A DNA stretch of 64,000 nucleotides from Paraburkholderia sp. PREW-6R (GTDB lineage: Bacteria; Pseudomonadota; Gammaproteobacteria; Burkholderiales; Burkholderiaceae), in assembly GCF_039621805.1 (NCBI RefSeq), contig NZ_CP155074.1:434001-498000 (forward strand), written 5' to 3'. How positions within the stretch are numbered: position 1 is the stretch's first letter; every line of letters begins with the position of its first letter. A program made the translations under genes and the position numbers. The notes under the pieces are model-generated. The model saw only the letters and a list, made by a program, of their open reading frames with translations, did not search any database and was not told the origin of the DNA. Positions 38,252 to 47,935 of the stretch are shown piece after piece.

Positions 38252-39712
38252 TCAGATCCCTCCAATACACAGATATTTGATCACCACATAGTCGTCGATC
38301 CCGTAATGCGAGCCTTCGCGGCCCAGGCCCGATTGCTTGACGCCGCCAAACGGTGCGACCTCGTTCGAGATCAGGCCGGTGTTGATGCCGACCATGCCGT
38401 ATTCCAACGCTTCGGCAACGCGCAATACGCGGCCAATATCGCGGCTATAAAAATACGACGCCAGCCCGTATTCCGTGTCGTTCGCCATGCTGACGACTTC
38501 TTCGTCGGACGAGAAACGGAATAGCGGCGCGAGCGGCCCGAAGGTTTCGTCGCGCGCGACCTTCATGGCCGGCGTGACATCGGCCAGCACGGTCGGCTCG
38601 AAAAAGCCGTGACCGAGCGCGTGCCGCTTGCCGCCGGTGACGATGCGCGCGCCTTTCGCGAGCGCGTCTTCGATGTGCGACTCCACCTTCAGCACCGCCG
38701 CCTCGTTGATGAGCGGACCTTGCGTGACACCATCGTCGGTACCGCGGCCCACTTTCAGCTGCTCGACCGCGACGCGCAGTTTCTCGGCAAACGCGTCGTA
38801 GACCTTATCGTGCACGTAGAAGCGGTTCGTGCAAACGCAGGTCTGGCCGCTATTGCGATACTTCGACGCAATCGCGCCAGCCACGGCCGCGTCGAGGTCC
38901 GCATCGTCGAACACGATGAACGGCGCATTGCCGCCGAGTTCGAGCGACACTTTCTTCACCGTCGGCGCGCACTGCGCCATCAGCAGACGTCCAACCGGCG
39001 TCGAACCGGTGAACGACAGCTTGCGTACGACCGGATTGCCGGTCAGCTCCGCGCCGATCGATTTGGGCTCGCCGGTCACGACGTTGAACACATCGCGCGG
39101 CACGCCGGCACGTTCGGCGAGTACGGCGAGCGCAAGTGCGGATAGCGGCGTGGCTTCCGCCGGTTTAACGATGATCGGACAGCCCGCGGCCAGCGCCGGA
39201 CCGACCTTGCGCGTGATCATCGCGGCCGGGAAATTCCACGGCGTGATGGCGGCGCACACGCCGATTGGCTCCTTCGTCACCACAATGCGCTTGTCGCTCG
39301 CGGGCGTGGGAATCGTGTCGCCATACACGCGCTTGCCTTCTTCCGCGAACCATTCGAGGAACGACGCCGCGTACTGGATCTCGCCCTTCGCCTCGGCGAG
39401 CGGCTTGCCTTGCTCAGTGGTCAGGATCTTCGCCAGATCGTCGACGTTGTCCAGCATGAGGTCGTGCCACTTGCGCAGGATCGTCGCGCGTTGCTTGGCG
39501 GTGGTCGCGCGCCAGGCGGGAAAAGCCGCATTGGCCGTGTCGATCGCGCGTCGGGTTTCCGCCGCGCCCATGCGCGGCACCGTGGCGATCGTTTCGCCGG
39601 TCGCCGGATTGCGTACTTCGAAGGTCGCGCCGTCGTCGGCGTCTTGCCATTCGCCCGCGATATACGCGCGGGATTTCAGCAGGGTCGGGTCTTTCAGGGT
39701 CAACTTGATCAT
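38252..39712 (-). CDS. gabD: Succinate-semialdehyde dehydrogenase (NADP+)
   Basis: 486 residues, aldehyde dehydrogenase superfamily. Conserved features: TPWNFPAAMITRKVGPALAA, FTGSTPVGRLLMAQ, catalytic Glu in LELGGNAPFIVF and nucleophile Cys in SGQTCVCTNRF. Second enzyme of the GABA shunt: succinic semialdehyde to succinate. It follows gabT with a 22-base gap, and gabR is divergent. A terminator lies downstream. Confidence 0.93.
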   Translation of the reverse strand: MIKLTLKDPTLLKSRAYIAGEWQDADDGATFEVRNPATGETIATVPRMGAAETRRAIDTANAAFPAWRATTAKQRATILRKWHDLMLDNVDDLAKILTTEQGKPLAEAKGEIQYAASFLEWFAEEGKRVYGDTIPTPASDKRIVVTKEPIGVCAAITPWNFPAAMITRKVGPALAAGCPIIVKPAEATPLSALALAVLAERAGVPRDVFNVVTGEPKSIGAELTGNPVVRKLSFTGSTPVGRLLMAQCAPTVKKVSLELGGNAPFIVFDDADLDAAVAGAIASKYRNSGQTCVCTNRFYVHDKVYDAFAEKLRVAVEQLKVGRGTDDGVTQGPLINEAAVLKVESHIEDALAKGARIVTGGKRHALGHGFFEPTVLADVTPAMKVARDETFGPLAPLFRFSSDEEVVSMANDTEYGLASYFYSRDIGRVLRVAEALEYGMVGINTGLISNEVAPFGGVKQSGLGREGSHYGIDDYVVIKYLCIGGI

Positions 39713-39734
39713 GGTTATTCTGCTCCGAACGCTT

Positions 39735-41024
39735 TTATGCCGCGACCGCGACGCTTTCCTTGATCACGTCTTCGAGAATCGTCAGCGCTTCGTCGAATAC
39801 TGTGTCCTGGATCGTCAGCGGGAACAGGAAGCGCACCACGTTCGAGTAGACACCGCATACCAGCAACAGCAGGCCGCGTTCGAGCGCGCGGGTCTGCACC
39901 CGCTTCGTGAAGTCCGGATCGGGTCCCGTGCCGCCTGCCTTGCAGAACTCCACCGCCACCATGCCGCCGGGACCGCGCACGTCGGCTATCTGGGGCACTT
40001 CGCTTTGCAGCGCGACGAGCTTCGCCTTCACGCGGTCGCCGAGTGTCGTGGCACGCTCGCACAGCTTTTCTTCGTCGATGATGTCGAGCACCGCATGCGC
40101 CGATGCTATCGCGAGCGGGTTGCCCGCATAGGTGCCGCCGAGACCGCCGGGCGCGGCCGCATCCATCACGTCGGCGCGGCCCACCACGCCCGACAGCGGC
40201 ATGCCGCCCGCGAGGCTCTTGGCAATCGTCATCAGGTCGGGCACCACGTCGTAGTGGTGCATTGCGAACAGCTTGCCGGTGCGCGCGAAACCCGTTTGCA
40301 CTTCGTCGGCGATCAGCAGGATGCCGTGCTCGTTGCACAGCTTGCGCAGCGCGCGCACGAATTCGGCCGGCGCCGGATAGAAGCCGCCTTCGCCCTGAAC
40401 CGGCTCGAAGATGATCGCGGCCACGCGCTTCGGATCGATGTCGGCCTTGAACAGATAGTCGATGTGTTTCAGCGAATCTGCCGTGCTCACGCCGTGCAGC
40501 GGATTCGGAAACGGCGCGTGAAAGACATCCGACGGGAACGGTCCGAAGCCGATCTTGTACGGCGCGACCTTGCCGGTCAGCGCCATGCCCATCAACGTGC
40601 GGCCGTGAAAGCCACCCGTGAAGGCGATCACGCCAGGGCGGCCGGTGGCGGCGCGCGCAATCTTGATTGCGTTTTCCACGGCTTCGGCGCCGGTCGTGAA
40701 GAACGCGGTTTTCTTCGGGTAGTCGCCTGGTGCGCGTTGATTGATCTTTTCGGCCAGTTCGACATACGACGCATACGGAACGATCTGATACGCCGTATGC
40801 GTGAAATGATCGAGCTGGTTGCGGATCGCGGCCAGGATTTTGGGGTGGCGGTGCCCGGTGTTGCACACCGCGATACCGGCCGCGAAGTCGATGAAACGGC
40901 GACCTTCCACGTCCCACAGTTCCGCGTTTTCCGCGCGTTCGGCATAAAAGTCGCACATTACGCCGACACCACGCGGTGTGGCGGCATCTTTGCGGGTCTT
41001 CAATTCTGCGTTCTTCAAGCTCAT
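39735..41024 (-). CDS. gabT: 4-aminobutyrate aminotransferase
   Basis: 429 residues, class III aminotransferase. VCNTGHRHPKI, the ADEVQTGFARTG acidic motif and PLP Lys in TIAKSLAGGMP are visible. Converts GABA to succinic semialdehyde. ATG 41024 chosen because AGGAG lies nine bases upstream; a longer frame reaches 41090. Forms the gabTD operon with gabD under the divergent gabR. Confidence 0.93.
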   Translation of the reverse strand: MSLKNAELKTRKDAATPRGVGVMCDFYAERAENAELWDVEGRRFIDFAAGIAVCNTGHRHPKILAAIRNQLDHFTHTAYQIVPYASYVELAEKINQRAPGDYPKKTAFFTTGAEAVENAIKIARAATGRPGVIAFTGGFHGRTLMGMALTGKVAPYKIGFGPFPSDVFHAPFPNPLHGVSTADSLKHIDYLFKADIDPKRVAAIIFEPVQGEGGFYPAPAEFVRALRKLCNEHGILLIADEVQTGFARTGKLFAMHHYDVVPDLMTIAKSLAGGMPLSGVVGRADVMDAAAPGGLGGTYAGNPLAIASAHAVLDIIDEEKLCERATTLGDRVKAKLVALQSEVPQIADVRGPGGMVAVEFCKAGGTGPDPDFTKRVQTRALERGLLLLVCGVYSNVVRFLFPLTIQDTVFDEALTILEDVIKESVAVAA

Positions 41025-41100
41025 TGCACGTGCTCCTGATTTTTTCTGGATATGCGTGCGCCGCCCGTGACACGGGCCACGGCGCGGCACATGCAGCGAC

Positions 41101-41162
41101 TATAATGAGATTTGGCTCCAGGCTTTAGAGCCAATTCGATAAATATGTAGGAGCCATTCGAT
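41101..41162. promoter_or_regulatory. gabR/gabT divergent promoter and candidate GabR operator
   Basis: TATAAT at 41101-41106 could be the -10 of gabR. Downstream TTGGCTC (41112-41118) and GAGCCAA (41128-41134) form an inverted repeat. GAGCCAATTCGAT at 41128-41140 recurs as GAGCCATTCGATG at 41151-41162, a direct repeat that fits MocR-type regulators, which bind spaced direct repeats. Confidence 0.55.
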
Positions 41163-42687
41163 GAGCGCGAGTCTTTTGTCGGACTGGCTGGCGCAGCGGC
41201 TCGACCGCGGCAACGGGCAGCCCATTTACCGCCAGCTTCACCGGCTGTTGCAACAGGCGATCCTGTCGCGGGAATTGCCGGCGGGCAGCAAGGTGCCGTC
41301 TTCGCGGTTGCTCGCGCAGGAGCTGGGAGTCGGGCGCAATACCGTGACGCAGGTGTATGAGCAGCTCGCACTGGAAGGCTATGTGAGTTCCGCGACCGGC
41401 CGCGGCACGTTCGTGGCCGACAGTGCGCCGGATGAGATCGTCGGCGCGGCCGATAACGCGGCTGGGACGCAGGCTGAGACGCAGTTCGACCCGGGGGCGG
41501 AGACGTCGCCGGAGTCGGGGAGGCGGGCGCTGTCCGCGCGCGGCGCGCGGCTGATCGCGGGTGCGGGTGTATCGAAGCGTCAGTGGGGCGCGTTCATGCC
41601 CGGCGTGCCGGATGTCACCCGGTTTCCCGCACGTGTCTGGAGCCGCCTGCATAACAAATACTGGCGAAGGTTGCGCCCCGACCTGCTGACCTACGCACCT
41701 GGCGGCGGTCTTGCGTCGCTGCGGCATGCGCTTGCCGACTATCTGCGCACGTCGCGTTCGGTGCGCTGCACGCCCGAGCAGATCATCATTACGACGGGGA
41801 TTCACCAGTCTGTCGATCTTGCCGTGCGCCTGCTGTCCGATCCGGGCGACGTGATCTGGACCGAGGACCCGTGCTATTGGGGTGTGCGCAGTGTGCTGCA
41901 TGTGTCCGGATTGCAGTCGCGTCCGATCGCCGTCGACGATGAGGGCATCAACCCTTCGCCCGACGACCTCGCGCAGCCGCCCAGGCTGATGCTCGTCACG
42001 CCGTCACACCAGTATCCGCTCGGTATGGTGATGAGTCTCGCGCGACGCCGCATGTTGCTCGAATACGCGCGTCAGAACCAATGCTGGATCATCGAGGACG
42101 ACTACGACAGCGAGTTCCGCTATGGCAGCCGGCCGCTGGCTTCGTTGCAGGGTCTGGATACGTCGGGACAGGTGATTTACGTGGGCAGCTTTGGCAAGAC
42201 GCTGTTTCCGGGCCTGCGGATCGGCTATCTGGTCGTGCCCGAAGCGCTTGCGGAGAGTTTCGCGACGGCGAGCGCCGAGTTGTACCGCGAGGGGCAATTG
42301 CTGCAACAGGCGGTGCTCGCGGAGTTCATCGGCGACGGGCATTTCACGTCGCATATCCGCAAGATGCGTACGTTGTACGGGCAACGCCGTCAGGCCCTGC
42401 TCGATGCCGCGACGCAGCGGTACGGTGATGCGCTGCCGGCCGTGGGCGGCGACGCCGGTTTGCATCTGGTGATGCAGTTGCCCGAAGGCAGTGACGACCG
42501 GCAGGTGGCCAGCGCTGCGCTGGAGCGCAACATCGTCGTGCGGCCGCTGTCGGGGTATTACGCGCGGCCGGCGCTCGCATCGTCTGGATTGCTGATCGGG
42601 TATGCGTGTGTGCCGGATGAGGAGATCGCGCCGGCTTTCAATACGCTCGGCGAGGCGATCGATTTGACGCAGGCGGGGTGGGGGTGA
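41161..42687 (+). CDS. gabR: MocR/GabR-family PLP-dependent transcriptional regulator
   Basis: 508 residues. N-terminal GntR-type winged helix (PIYRQLHRLLQQAILSRELP, LGVGRNTVTQVYEQL), a linker of about 60 residues, then an aminotransferase class I-like domain with IIEDDYDSEFRYG and PLP Lys in VGSFGKTLFPGLRIGY. Senses GABA through PLP and activates gabTD; by analogy to Bacillus GabR. The annotated symbol rests on divergence from gabT. Confidence 0.9.
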   Translation: MSASLLSDWLAQRLDRGNGQPIYRQLHRLLQQAILSRELPAGSKVPSSRLLAQELGVGRNTVTQVYEQLALEGYVSSATGRGTFVADSAPDEIVGAADNAAGTQAETQFDPGAETSPESGRRALSARGARLIAGAGVSKRQWGAFMPGVPDVTRFPARVWSRLHNKYWRRLRPDLLTYAPGGGLASLRHALADYLRTSRSVRCTPEQIIITTGIHQSVDLAVRLLSDPGDVIWTEDPCYWGVRSVLHVSGLQSRPIAVDDEGINPSPDDLAQPPRLMLVTPSHQYPLGMVMSLARRRMLLEYARQNQCWIIEDDYDSEFRYGSRPLASLQGLDTSGQVIYVGSFGKTLFPGLRIGYLVVPEALAESFATASAELYREGQLLQQAVLAEFIGDGHFTSHIRKMRTLYGQRRQALLDAATQRYGDALPAVGGDAGLHLVMQLPEGSDDRQVASAALERNIVVRPLSGYYARPALASSGLLIGYACVPDEEIAPAFNTLGEAIDLTQAGWG

Positions 42688-42696
42688 GCGGTCCTG

Positions 42697-43269
42697 TCAG
42701 ATTGCGATGCTGTACTGGCGCACCATGGAAACGGTCTGGGTCAGCCCGAGCCTGGTCAGCGTGTCGAGGTAATCGTCGACGGATTTGGGCGGATTTTTTA
42801 GCGATTTCCGGTGTTCCGACATGGCCTCCAGCACCTTCGCCCGATTCAGGTCGAACAGGTCCGCGATGAAGTCGTCAGGGTGCTGTGCAGTTACGTTGTA
42901 CCTGCTCAACGCGCGCGCCGGAAAGTTTTTCAGGTTGAACGTGACGATTAACTCAGCACCGCAGTGGGCCGCCGCGGCGACCACATGCGCATCATCCGGG
43001 TCCGGCAGGTCCATGCCCGGTATCAGGTGCTCGTAATTTTCGACGAGAGCGTCGCGGACGTGCGCGTCCATCAGATCGCGCACGCGCGCGATGCTCGCCG
43101 GGTCGAGATCGGGACGGTTCGCCGCGAGATTGCGCGTCCACTCGTCATGAATGGCTTGAGTCCAGCGAGCCCGATACAGATCCGTGAGGGCCAGCCGCAT
43201 GAGGAGATTGCGCAATGGTTGGGAGTACAGAACACAGGCGTCGTACACAGCGGTGAAATGAGACGACAT
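42697..43269 (-). CDS. PIN-domain toxin of a type II toxin-antitoxin pair
   Basis: 190 residues. PIN residues: Asp in YDACVLYS (about residue 10), Glu in HDEWTRNL and the acidic pair in DLPDPDDAHVVAAA. A ribonuclease fold that typically cleaves RNA until an antitoxin binds it. It is the second gene after the HTH antitoxin with 3 bases between. Not adjacent to mobile elements. Confidence 0.85.
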   Translation of the reverse strand: MSSHFTAVYDACVLYSQPLRNLLMRLALTDLYRARWTQAIHDEWTRNLAANRPDLDPASIARVRDLMDAHVRDALVENYEHLIPGMDLPDPDDAHVVAAAAHCGAELIVTFNLKNFPARALSRYNVTAQHPDDFIADLFDLNRAKVLEAMSEHRKSLKNPPKSVDDYLDTLTRLGLTQTVSMVRQYSIAI

Positions 43270-43272
43270 TGG

Positions 43273-43731
43273 CTATTCCAGCCCCATGTCCTGTGACAGC
43301 GCCGCGAGTTCGTCCAGCGCCTGACGGCGCTGCGCGTCGATACGATGACGGTAGGCCATGACGTCTTCATAACGTACGCGCCTGTGTGTGTTCACCTTGC
43401 GGAAAGGAATTTCCTTCTTTTCCAGTAACTGCACGAAGTAGGGGCGCGAAACGTTCAGCAGGTCGGCGGCTTCTTGCGTGGTGAGCTCGGCATGAATTGG
43501 AATGATCGATACGGCGTTCCCCTGACCGATTTCCGCCAGAACGTCCACCATCAGACGTACCACCGACGTCGGCAATTCCACCGTGCGGGTCAGACCTTGG
43601 TCGTCCTTGAAATCGAATTGCTGCGTCTGCGAGCGACTGGACAGCACAACCGACAGATTCCGGCCGGAGGTGCGGGCGAGCTCCGCCTCCTGCTCAGAAG
43701 GAAGTGGCGTAGGGTGGATCGTGGTGTTCAT
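43273..43731 (-). CDS. Excisionase-type HTH antitoxin of the PIN toxin pair
   Basis: 152 residues. The helix-turn-helix is ELTTQEAADLLNVSRPYFVQ, continuing with LLEKKEIPFRKVNTHRRVRY, of MerR/excisionase type. N-terminal region contains QQFDFKDDQGLTRTVELP. It precedes the PIN gene as usual for an antitoxin, and likely represses the shared promoter. The AT-rich direct repeats just upstream may be its site. Confidence 0.8.
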   Translation of the reverse strand: MNTTIHPTPLPSEQEAELARTSGRNLSVVLSSRSQTQQFDFKDDQGLTRTVELPTSVVRLMVDVLAEIGQGNAVSIIPIHAELTTQEAADLLNVSRPYFVQLLEKKEIPFRKVNTHRRVRYEDVMAYRHRIDAQRRQALDELAALSQDMGLE

Positions 43732-43751
43732 GGCGACTCCTTCAAGTGCGC

Positions 43752-43791
43752 CATTCTAAATCGAAATAATCGAAATCGCAATAAACGAAAC
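43752..43791 (-). promoter_or_regulatory. AT-rich repeat upstream of the antitoxin gene
   Basis: TCGAAAT at 43761-43767 and 43770-43776, then ATAAACGAAA. On the minus strand TAGAAT (43758-43753) could be a -10. Such direct repeats next to a TA antitoxin gene are typical operator sites. Confidence 0.45.
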
Positions 43792-43827
43792 GTCACATTC
43801 GCTGACGCGTGGAGCGACGTCTACCCA

Positions 43828-44670
43828 TCAAATCACCCGCTCCCGCAACCACGCCGACGCCATATCGATCGCCGACACCACCACGATCACCATGATCATC
43901 ACCGCGGCCGTCTGCGCATAGTTGAACGAGCGGATCGCCTCATACAGCACCACGCCGATCCCGCCCGCGCCGACCATGCCGACGACCATCGCCGAGCGCA
44001 CGTTCGATTCGAAGCGATACAACGCATACGAAATCCATAGCGGCAGCACCTGCGGCAACACGGCGTAGATGATTTCGTCGAGGCTCGTCGCACCGGTCGC
44101 GCGCACGCCTTCGGCCGGACGCGGGTCGACTGCCTCCACGGCCTCCGCGAAGAGTTTCGCGAGCACACCGGTGGTGTGCACCCACAGTGCCAGCACGCCC
44201 GCGAACGGGCCGAGCCCCACCGCGACGATGAACAACATGGCAAAGACCATCTCGTTGATCGCCCGGCACGCATCCATCAGGCGGCGCATCGGCTGCACGA
44301 CCCATGCCGGCGCCATGTTGTGCGCGGACATCAGCCCACACGGCACCGCGCACACGAGCGAGAGGGCCGTGCCCCACACGGCGACCGACAGCGTCACCAC
44401 CATCTCCTGGACGTACGTGCGCCATTCGGTGAAATCCGGAGGAAAGAAGTCCTTCGCGAACTGGCCCATGTTGCCGGAATCGGCGAACAGATCCAGCGGC
44501 CGCATATCGGCGCTGTGCCACGTGCCACCCAGCAAGGCAAGGAGCGCAATCCAGCCGATCAGCGAGAGCCAGCTACGTTTGCCCGCAGCCGGCGCCGTCG
44601 GCCGGGCCGACTGTTGCGCCAGTGCTTCTTTCGTGCGCGCCGGCGACGCAATCAGATCGGCCGTGTTCAT
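43828..44670 (-). CDS. phnE: Phosphonate ABC transporter permease
   Basis: 280 residues with about six hydrophobic helices and the ABC permease loop [18 protein letters not shown]. It overlaps phnD by ATGA. Family: uptake of phosphonates or phosphite with PhnC and PhnD. No phosphonate-degrading gene lies in this window, so the substrate is uncertain. Confidence 0.88.
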   Translation of the reverse strand: MNTADLIASPARTKEALAQQSARPTAPAAGKRSWLSLIGWIALLALLGGTWHSADMRPLDLFADSGNMGQFAKDFFPPDFTEWRTYVQEMVVTLSVAVWGTALSLVCAVPCGLMSAHNMAPAWVVQPMRRLMDACRAINEMVFAMLFIVAVGLGPFAGVLALWVHTTGVLAKLFAEAVEAVDPRPAEGVRATGATSLDEIIYAVLPQVLPLWISYALYRFESNVRSAMVVGMVGAGGIGVVLYEAIRSFNYAQTAAVMIMVIVVVSAIDMASAWLRERVI

Positions 44671-45644
44671 GGCTTGCTCTGCGCCACGTTCAGTTCGCTC
44701 AGTCTGGCGTCGACGGCGGCAAGCTGGCTCTTGCGGTCGCTATCGGACAGATGCGCGTCGCCTTCGATCTTCTGTTTTTGCTGGAACAATGCGACCTGAC
44801 GGATCGGCAGCAACTGCGCGTCCGACGAAGCGGCAAACCCACCGTAGCCGAAAATCGCTGCGAGGACGGCCTTCTCGTGCGGATCCGTCTTCGCGTAGTT
44901 CAGGAAAAAGTTGCGGATCTTGTCCTTCGTCGCCTGCGGCAGGTCCTTGCGCCACACGAGCGGGTCGGACGGAATCAGCGGCGACGTCCACAACACGCGC
45001 ACCTGCGCGAACTTGTCCGGATGCTGCTTTTTCAGTGTGTCGAGCATTTCGGTGTTGTTCGTCGCGATGTCGATCTTGTTGTTCACCACCGCGAGCAGAT
45101 TCGCTTCATGGCTCGACGGCAACACCGTCTTGAACGACGTGTTCACCGGAGCGTTATGTTTCGCGAACAGGTAGTAGCCGGGAATCAGCGTGCCGGAAGT
45201 CGAGTTCGGATCACCGAAACCGAGCGTCACGTCCTTCGTGTTCCTGAACACATCGTCAAGCGTCTTGAAACGGCTGTTCACGTTCGTGATCAGCACCGAG
45301 TAGTAGCCGGAGTCGCCGTTCGCATAAACGGTCTTCGCAAATACTTCGCCTTGCGAACGATCCACCGCTTCGATGGCGGACGCATTGCCGAAATAGCCGA
45401 CCTGAACCTTGTTAAAACGCATGCCTTCGATAATGCCGGCGTAGTCAGTCGCGAAGAACGCCTTCACGTTAAGGCCGGTCTGTTTGTTCATATCCTCGAC
45501 CAGCGGTTCCCAGCGCTGTTTGAGCACGGCCGACGAATCGGTCGAGATAATGCCGAGGCTGATATCTTCCGCATGTGCGGTAGCGACACCCGCGAAGGCT
45601 GCTGTGCTAACAGCCAGCGTGATCAATGAACGCAGGAATTTCAT
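44667..45644 (-). CDS. phnD: Phosphonate ABC transporter substrate-binding protein
   Basis: 325 residues with a signal peptide ([14 protein letters not shown]). PhnD-like segments include [32 protein letters not shown] and [18 protein letters not shown]. Located between phnC and phnE in the operon. The binding-pocket residues cannot be confirmed by eye. Confidence 0.9.
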   Translation of the reverse strand: MKFLRSLITLAVSTAAFAGVATAHAEDISLGIISTDSSAVLKQRWEPLVEDMNKQTGLNVKAFFATDYAGIIEGMRFNKVQVGYFGNASAIEAVDRSQGEVFAKTVYANGDSGYYSVLITNVNSRFKTLDDVFRNTKDVTLGFGDPNSTSGTLIPGYYLFAKHNAPVNTSFKTVLPSSHEANLLAVVNNKIDIATNNTEMLDTLKKQHPDKFAQVRVLWTSPLIPSDPLVWRKDLPQATKDKIRNFFLNYAKTDPHEKAVLAAIFGYGGFAASSDAQLLPIRQVALFQQKQKIEGDAHLSDSDRKSQLAAVDARLSELNVAQSKP

Positions 45645-45683
45645 CGGTAGAGATCCGTTGAGTGATGAGAATGTCGGACGTGC

Positions 45684-46610
45684 TCAGTTCGAGTGCGCCG
45701 GGTTCAGAGCAAACGCGTAACGTGTTGAATCGGGCTGGGGGCCCTGTGCGGCGGCGCTGTCCGTTTGAGCGGGACCGGCTGCAGCGCCGCTGCCAGCGTC
45801 GTCATGTCCGGCGCTCGTGGCTTTGTGGTCGAGAAGTTCGTGAACGTCGTCGCCATAAAGTTTTTTTAGCAGCGCGGGACTGAGTGCGGCGGACGGCCCG
45901 TCGTACACCACCTTGCCGTGACGCAATGCAATCGTGCGCGGACAATATCGCATCGCGATGTCGACCTGATGCAGCGACACCAGCACCGTGAGTTGATGTC
46001 CTTCGTTCAGCGCGCGCAGCATGTCCATCACACGGCGCGACGACTCGGGGTCGAGCGACGCGATCGGCTCGTCGGCGAGTACGATACGTGCGCGTTGCAC
46101 CAGCGCACGCGCCAGCGCCGCGCGTTGTTGCTGGCCGCCCGACAGGTTGGACGCGCGCTCGCGTGCATGCTCGCCGATGCCCACTTCGTTGAGCGCGGCC
46201 ATCGACGATTCACGTTCCGCACGAGGAAAGCGGCCGGTGAGGCGGCGCCAGAGCGGCAGCCGCGCCAGCGCGCCGATCAGTACATTGCTTTCGACAGAAA
46301 GCCGGTTCACCAGATTGAACTGCTGGAAGACAAAGCCGATGTCGCGGCGAATGCTGCGCACTTCGCGAACGATTTTGCCGTTCTGCTGGATCGGCCTGCC
46401 GAGAATCGAAATCTGCGACGGTTGCGCGTCGGAGGCCGTGAAGCCGGCGATATGCCGCAACAGCGTCGATTTGCCCGAACCTGATGCGCCGATTAATGCG
46501 ACCATCTCGCCCGGTTGCACGCGCAGATCGATTTCATCGAGCGCCTTGCGGCCGTTGCCGAACGTCTTGCTCAAGCGCTCGATACGGATCGCTTCCCGAA
46601 TTGCTTCCAT
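45684..46610 (-). CDS. phnC: Phosphonate ABC transporter ATP-binding protein
   Basis: 308 residues. Walker [11 protein letters not shown]-loop FVFQQFNLV, signature LSGGQQQR, Walker [15 protein letters not shown]-loop VSLHQVD. The C-terminus has about 50 extra residues rich in Ala, Gln and Ser, not needed for ATPase function. First gene of the phnCDE operon on the minus strand. Confidence 0.92.
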   Translation of the reverse strand: MEAIREAIRIERLSKTFGNGRKALDEIDLRVQPGEMVALIGASGSGKSTLLRHIAGFTASDAQPSQISILGRPIQQNGKIVREVRSIRRDIGFVFQQFNLVNRLSVESNVLIGALARLPLWRRLTGRFPRAERESSMAALNEVGIGEHARERASNLSGGQQQRAALARALVQRARIVLADEPIASLDPESSRRVMDMLRALNEGHQLTVLVSLHQVDIAMRYCPRTIALRHGKVVYDGPSAALSPALLKKLYGDDVHELLDHKATSAGHDDAGSGAAAGPAQTDSAAAQGPQPDSTRYAFALNPAHSN

Positions 46611-46900
46611 GAGAACCCCTTGGTGTGTGCGGCCATGCCGGCACGTGTTGGGCTCATTCTAGGAATGCTCTGTGACGGTTGAGTGAACGCGTCGCAACGT
46701 CTAGACGACTATATCTTCTCGTGTCCTTTTCAAGGCATGGGAATGGCAGTTCGAAGTCATTCGTTCGAAAAAACGATGACACCGGTATGACACCTGTCGC
46801 ATTGGCCATGCGCTTCGTGCATGACTGTGCGCAGCCAGGCTATATTGCGTCTTCGGATCAAACCGTCCCCAATAACCTTGCAGTTTCTTTGCGCCGTCTC
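46611..46900. other. Divergent intergenic region upstream of phnC
   Basis: Contains the 10-base palindrome CGTCTAGACG at 46698-46707, 88 bases before phnC; GntR/HutC-type phosphonate regulators (PhnF) bind related GTCTAGAC-containing sites. TATATT at 46841-46846 may be the -10 of the M14 gene. Confidence 0.4.
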
Positions 46901-47935
46901 ATGCAGCCGTTGAGCTTCCTTCCCGACAGTTTTGCGGAGTACGAAGATCTCAAGACCATTCTCGATCAGGGTAGCGCGAGCTTCGAGATTCATTCGGTCT
47001 GCGAGACGACGGTGCGCGGGCGGCGATTCGATGTCTTCACCGCAAGCATTGGTTCGACCGATCCGGCCGCGCCCGCCATCGGCTTTTTCGGCGGCATTCA
47101 TGGACTCGAGCGGATTGGCTCGCAACTCGTGCTCGACTACATGCGGGCACTGCTTGCGCGGCTCGAATGGGATGAACTGCTCGTGCGGCAGTTGCAATCC
47201 ATTCGTCTTATCTTTATGCCGATCGTCAATCCCGGCGGCATGTGGGCGGCCACGCGCTCCAATCCGAATGGCGTGGACCTGATGCGCAATGCGCCGCAAA
47301 ACGCCGACGAGCGCGTGCCGCTGCTGGCGGGCGGACAACGCGTGGGTGCATGGCTGCCGTGGTATCGCGGCCGTGAAGGCGGCCCTATGGAAGCCGAGGC
47401 GGCCGCGCTACTGAACGTCGTAGAGGCCCAACTCGCCGCGCGCCCGCTCAGCATTGCGCTCGACTGCCACTCGGGTTACGGCTGGAGCGACAGTATCTGG
47501 TTTCCGTACGCACGCACGCGCAAGCTGATGCCGCATCTGCCGGAAATGTATGTGCTGAAGACGATGTTCGAGCGCGCGCATCCGCATCATGGCTATCTGT
47601 TCGAACCGCAGAGCCATCAGTATCTGCTGCACGGCGACTTGTGGGACTTCGCGTACGACCGCGCGCCTGCCTCCAACGTCTTTCTGCCGATGACGCTCGA
47701 ACTCGGTTCCTGGCTGTGGATCAAGAAGAATCCGCGTCAGTTGTTTTCGCGTCAGGGCATGTTCAATCCGGTGAAAGCGCATCGCACCGCGCGCGTTTTG
47801 CGGCGTCACGCCAACCTGCTCGACTTCCTCGCACGCGCAGCATTCTCGTCGCAACGCTGGCTCCCACAGGGCAATCGCCGCGAGCAGTTGCTGCAAAGCG
47901 CGATCGACCACTGGTATGGCGAGGTGGCCGTGTGA
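46901..47935 (+). CDS. M14-family metallopeptidase-like protein
   Basis: About 344 residues from ATG 46901. Zinc ligands of carboxypeptidase type: HGLE in FFGGIHGLERIG (His67, Glu70) and His in IALDCHSGYGWSD; NPGGMWAATRSNPNGVDLM is the substrate-binding Arg/Asn region. Upstream in-frame ATGs (46787) exist, but a -10-like TATATT lies between, so I use the later one. Its stop overlaps the next GTG (GTGA). Substrate unknown; may be an amidase or deacylase. Confidence 0.8.
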   Translation: MQPLSFLPDSFAEYEDLKTILDQGSASFEIHSVCETTVRGRRFDVFTASIGSTDPAAPAIGFFGGIHGLERIGSQLVLDYMRALLARLEWDELLVRQLQSIRLIFMPIVNPGGMWAATRSNPNGVDLMRNAPQNADERVPLLAGGQRVGAWLPWYRGREGGPMEAEAAALLNVVEAQLAARPLSIALDCHSGYGWSDSIWFPYARTRKLMPHLPEMYVLKTMFERAHPHHGYLFEPQSHQYLLHGDLWDFAYDRAPASNVFLPMTLELGSWLWIKKNPRQLFSRQGMFNPVKAHRTARVLRRHANLLDFLARAAFSSQRWLPQGNRREQLLQSAIDHWYGEVAV

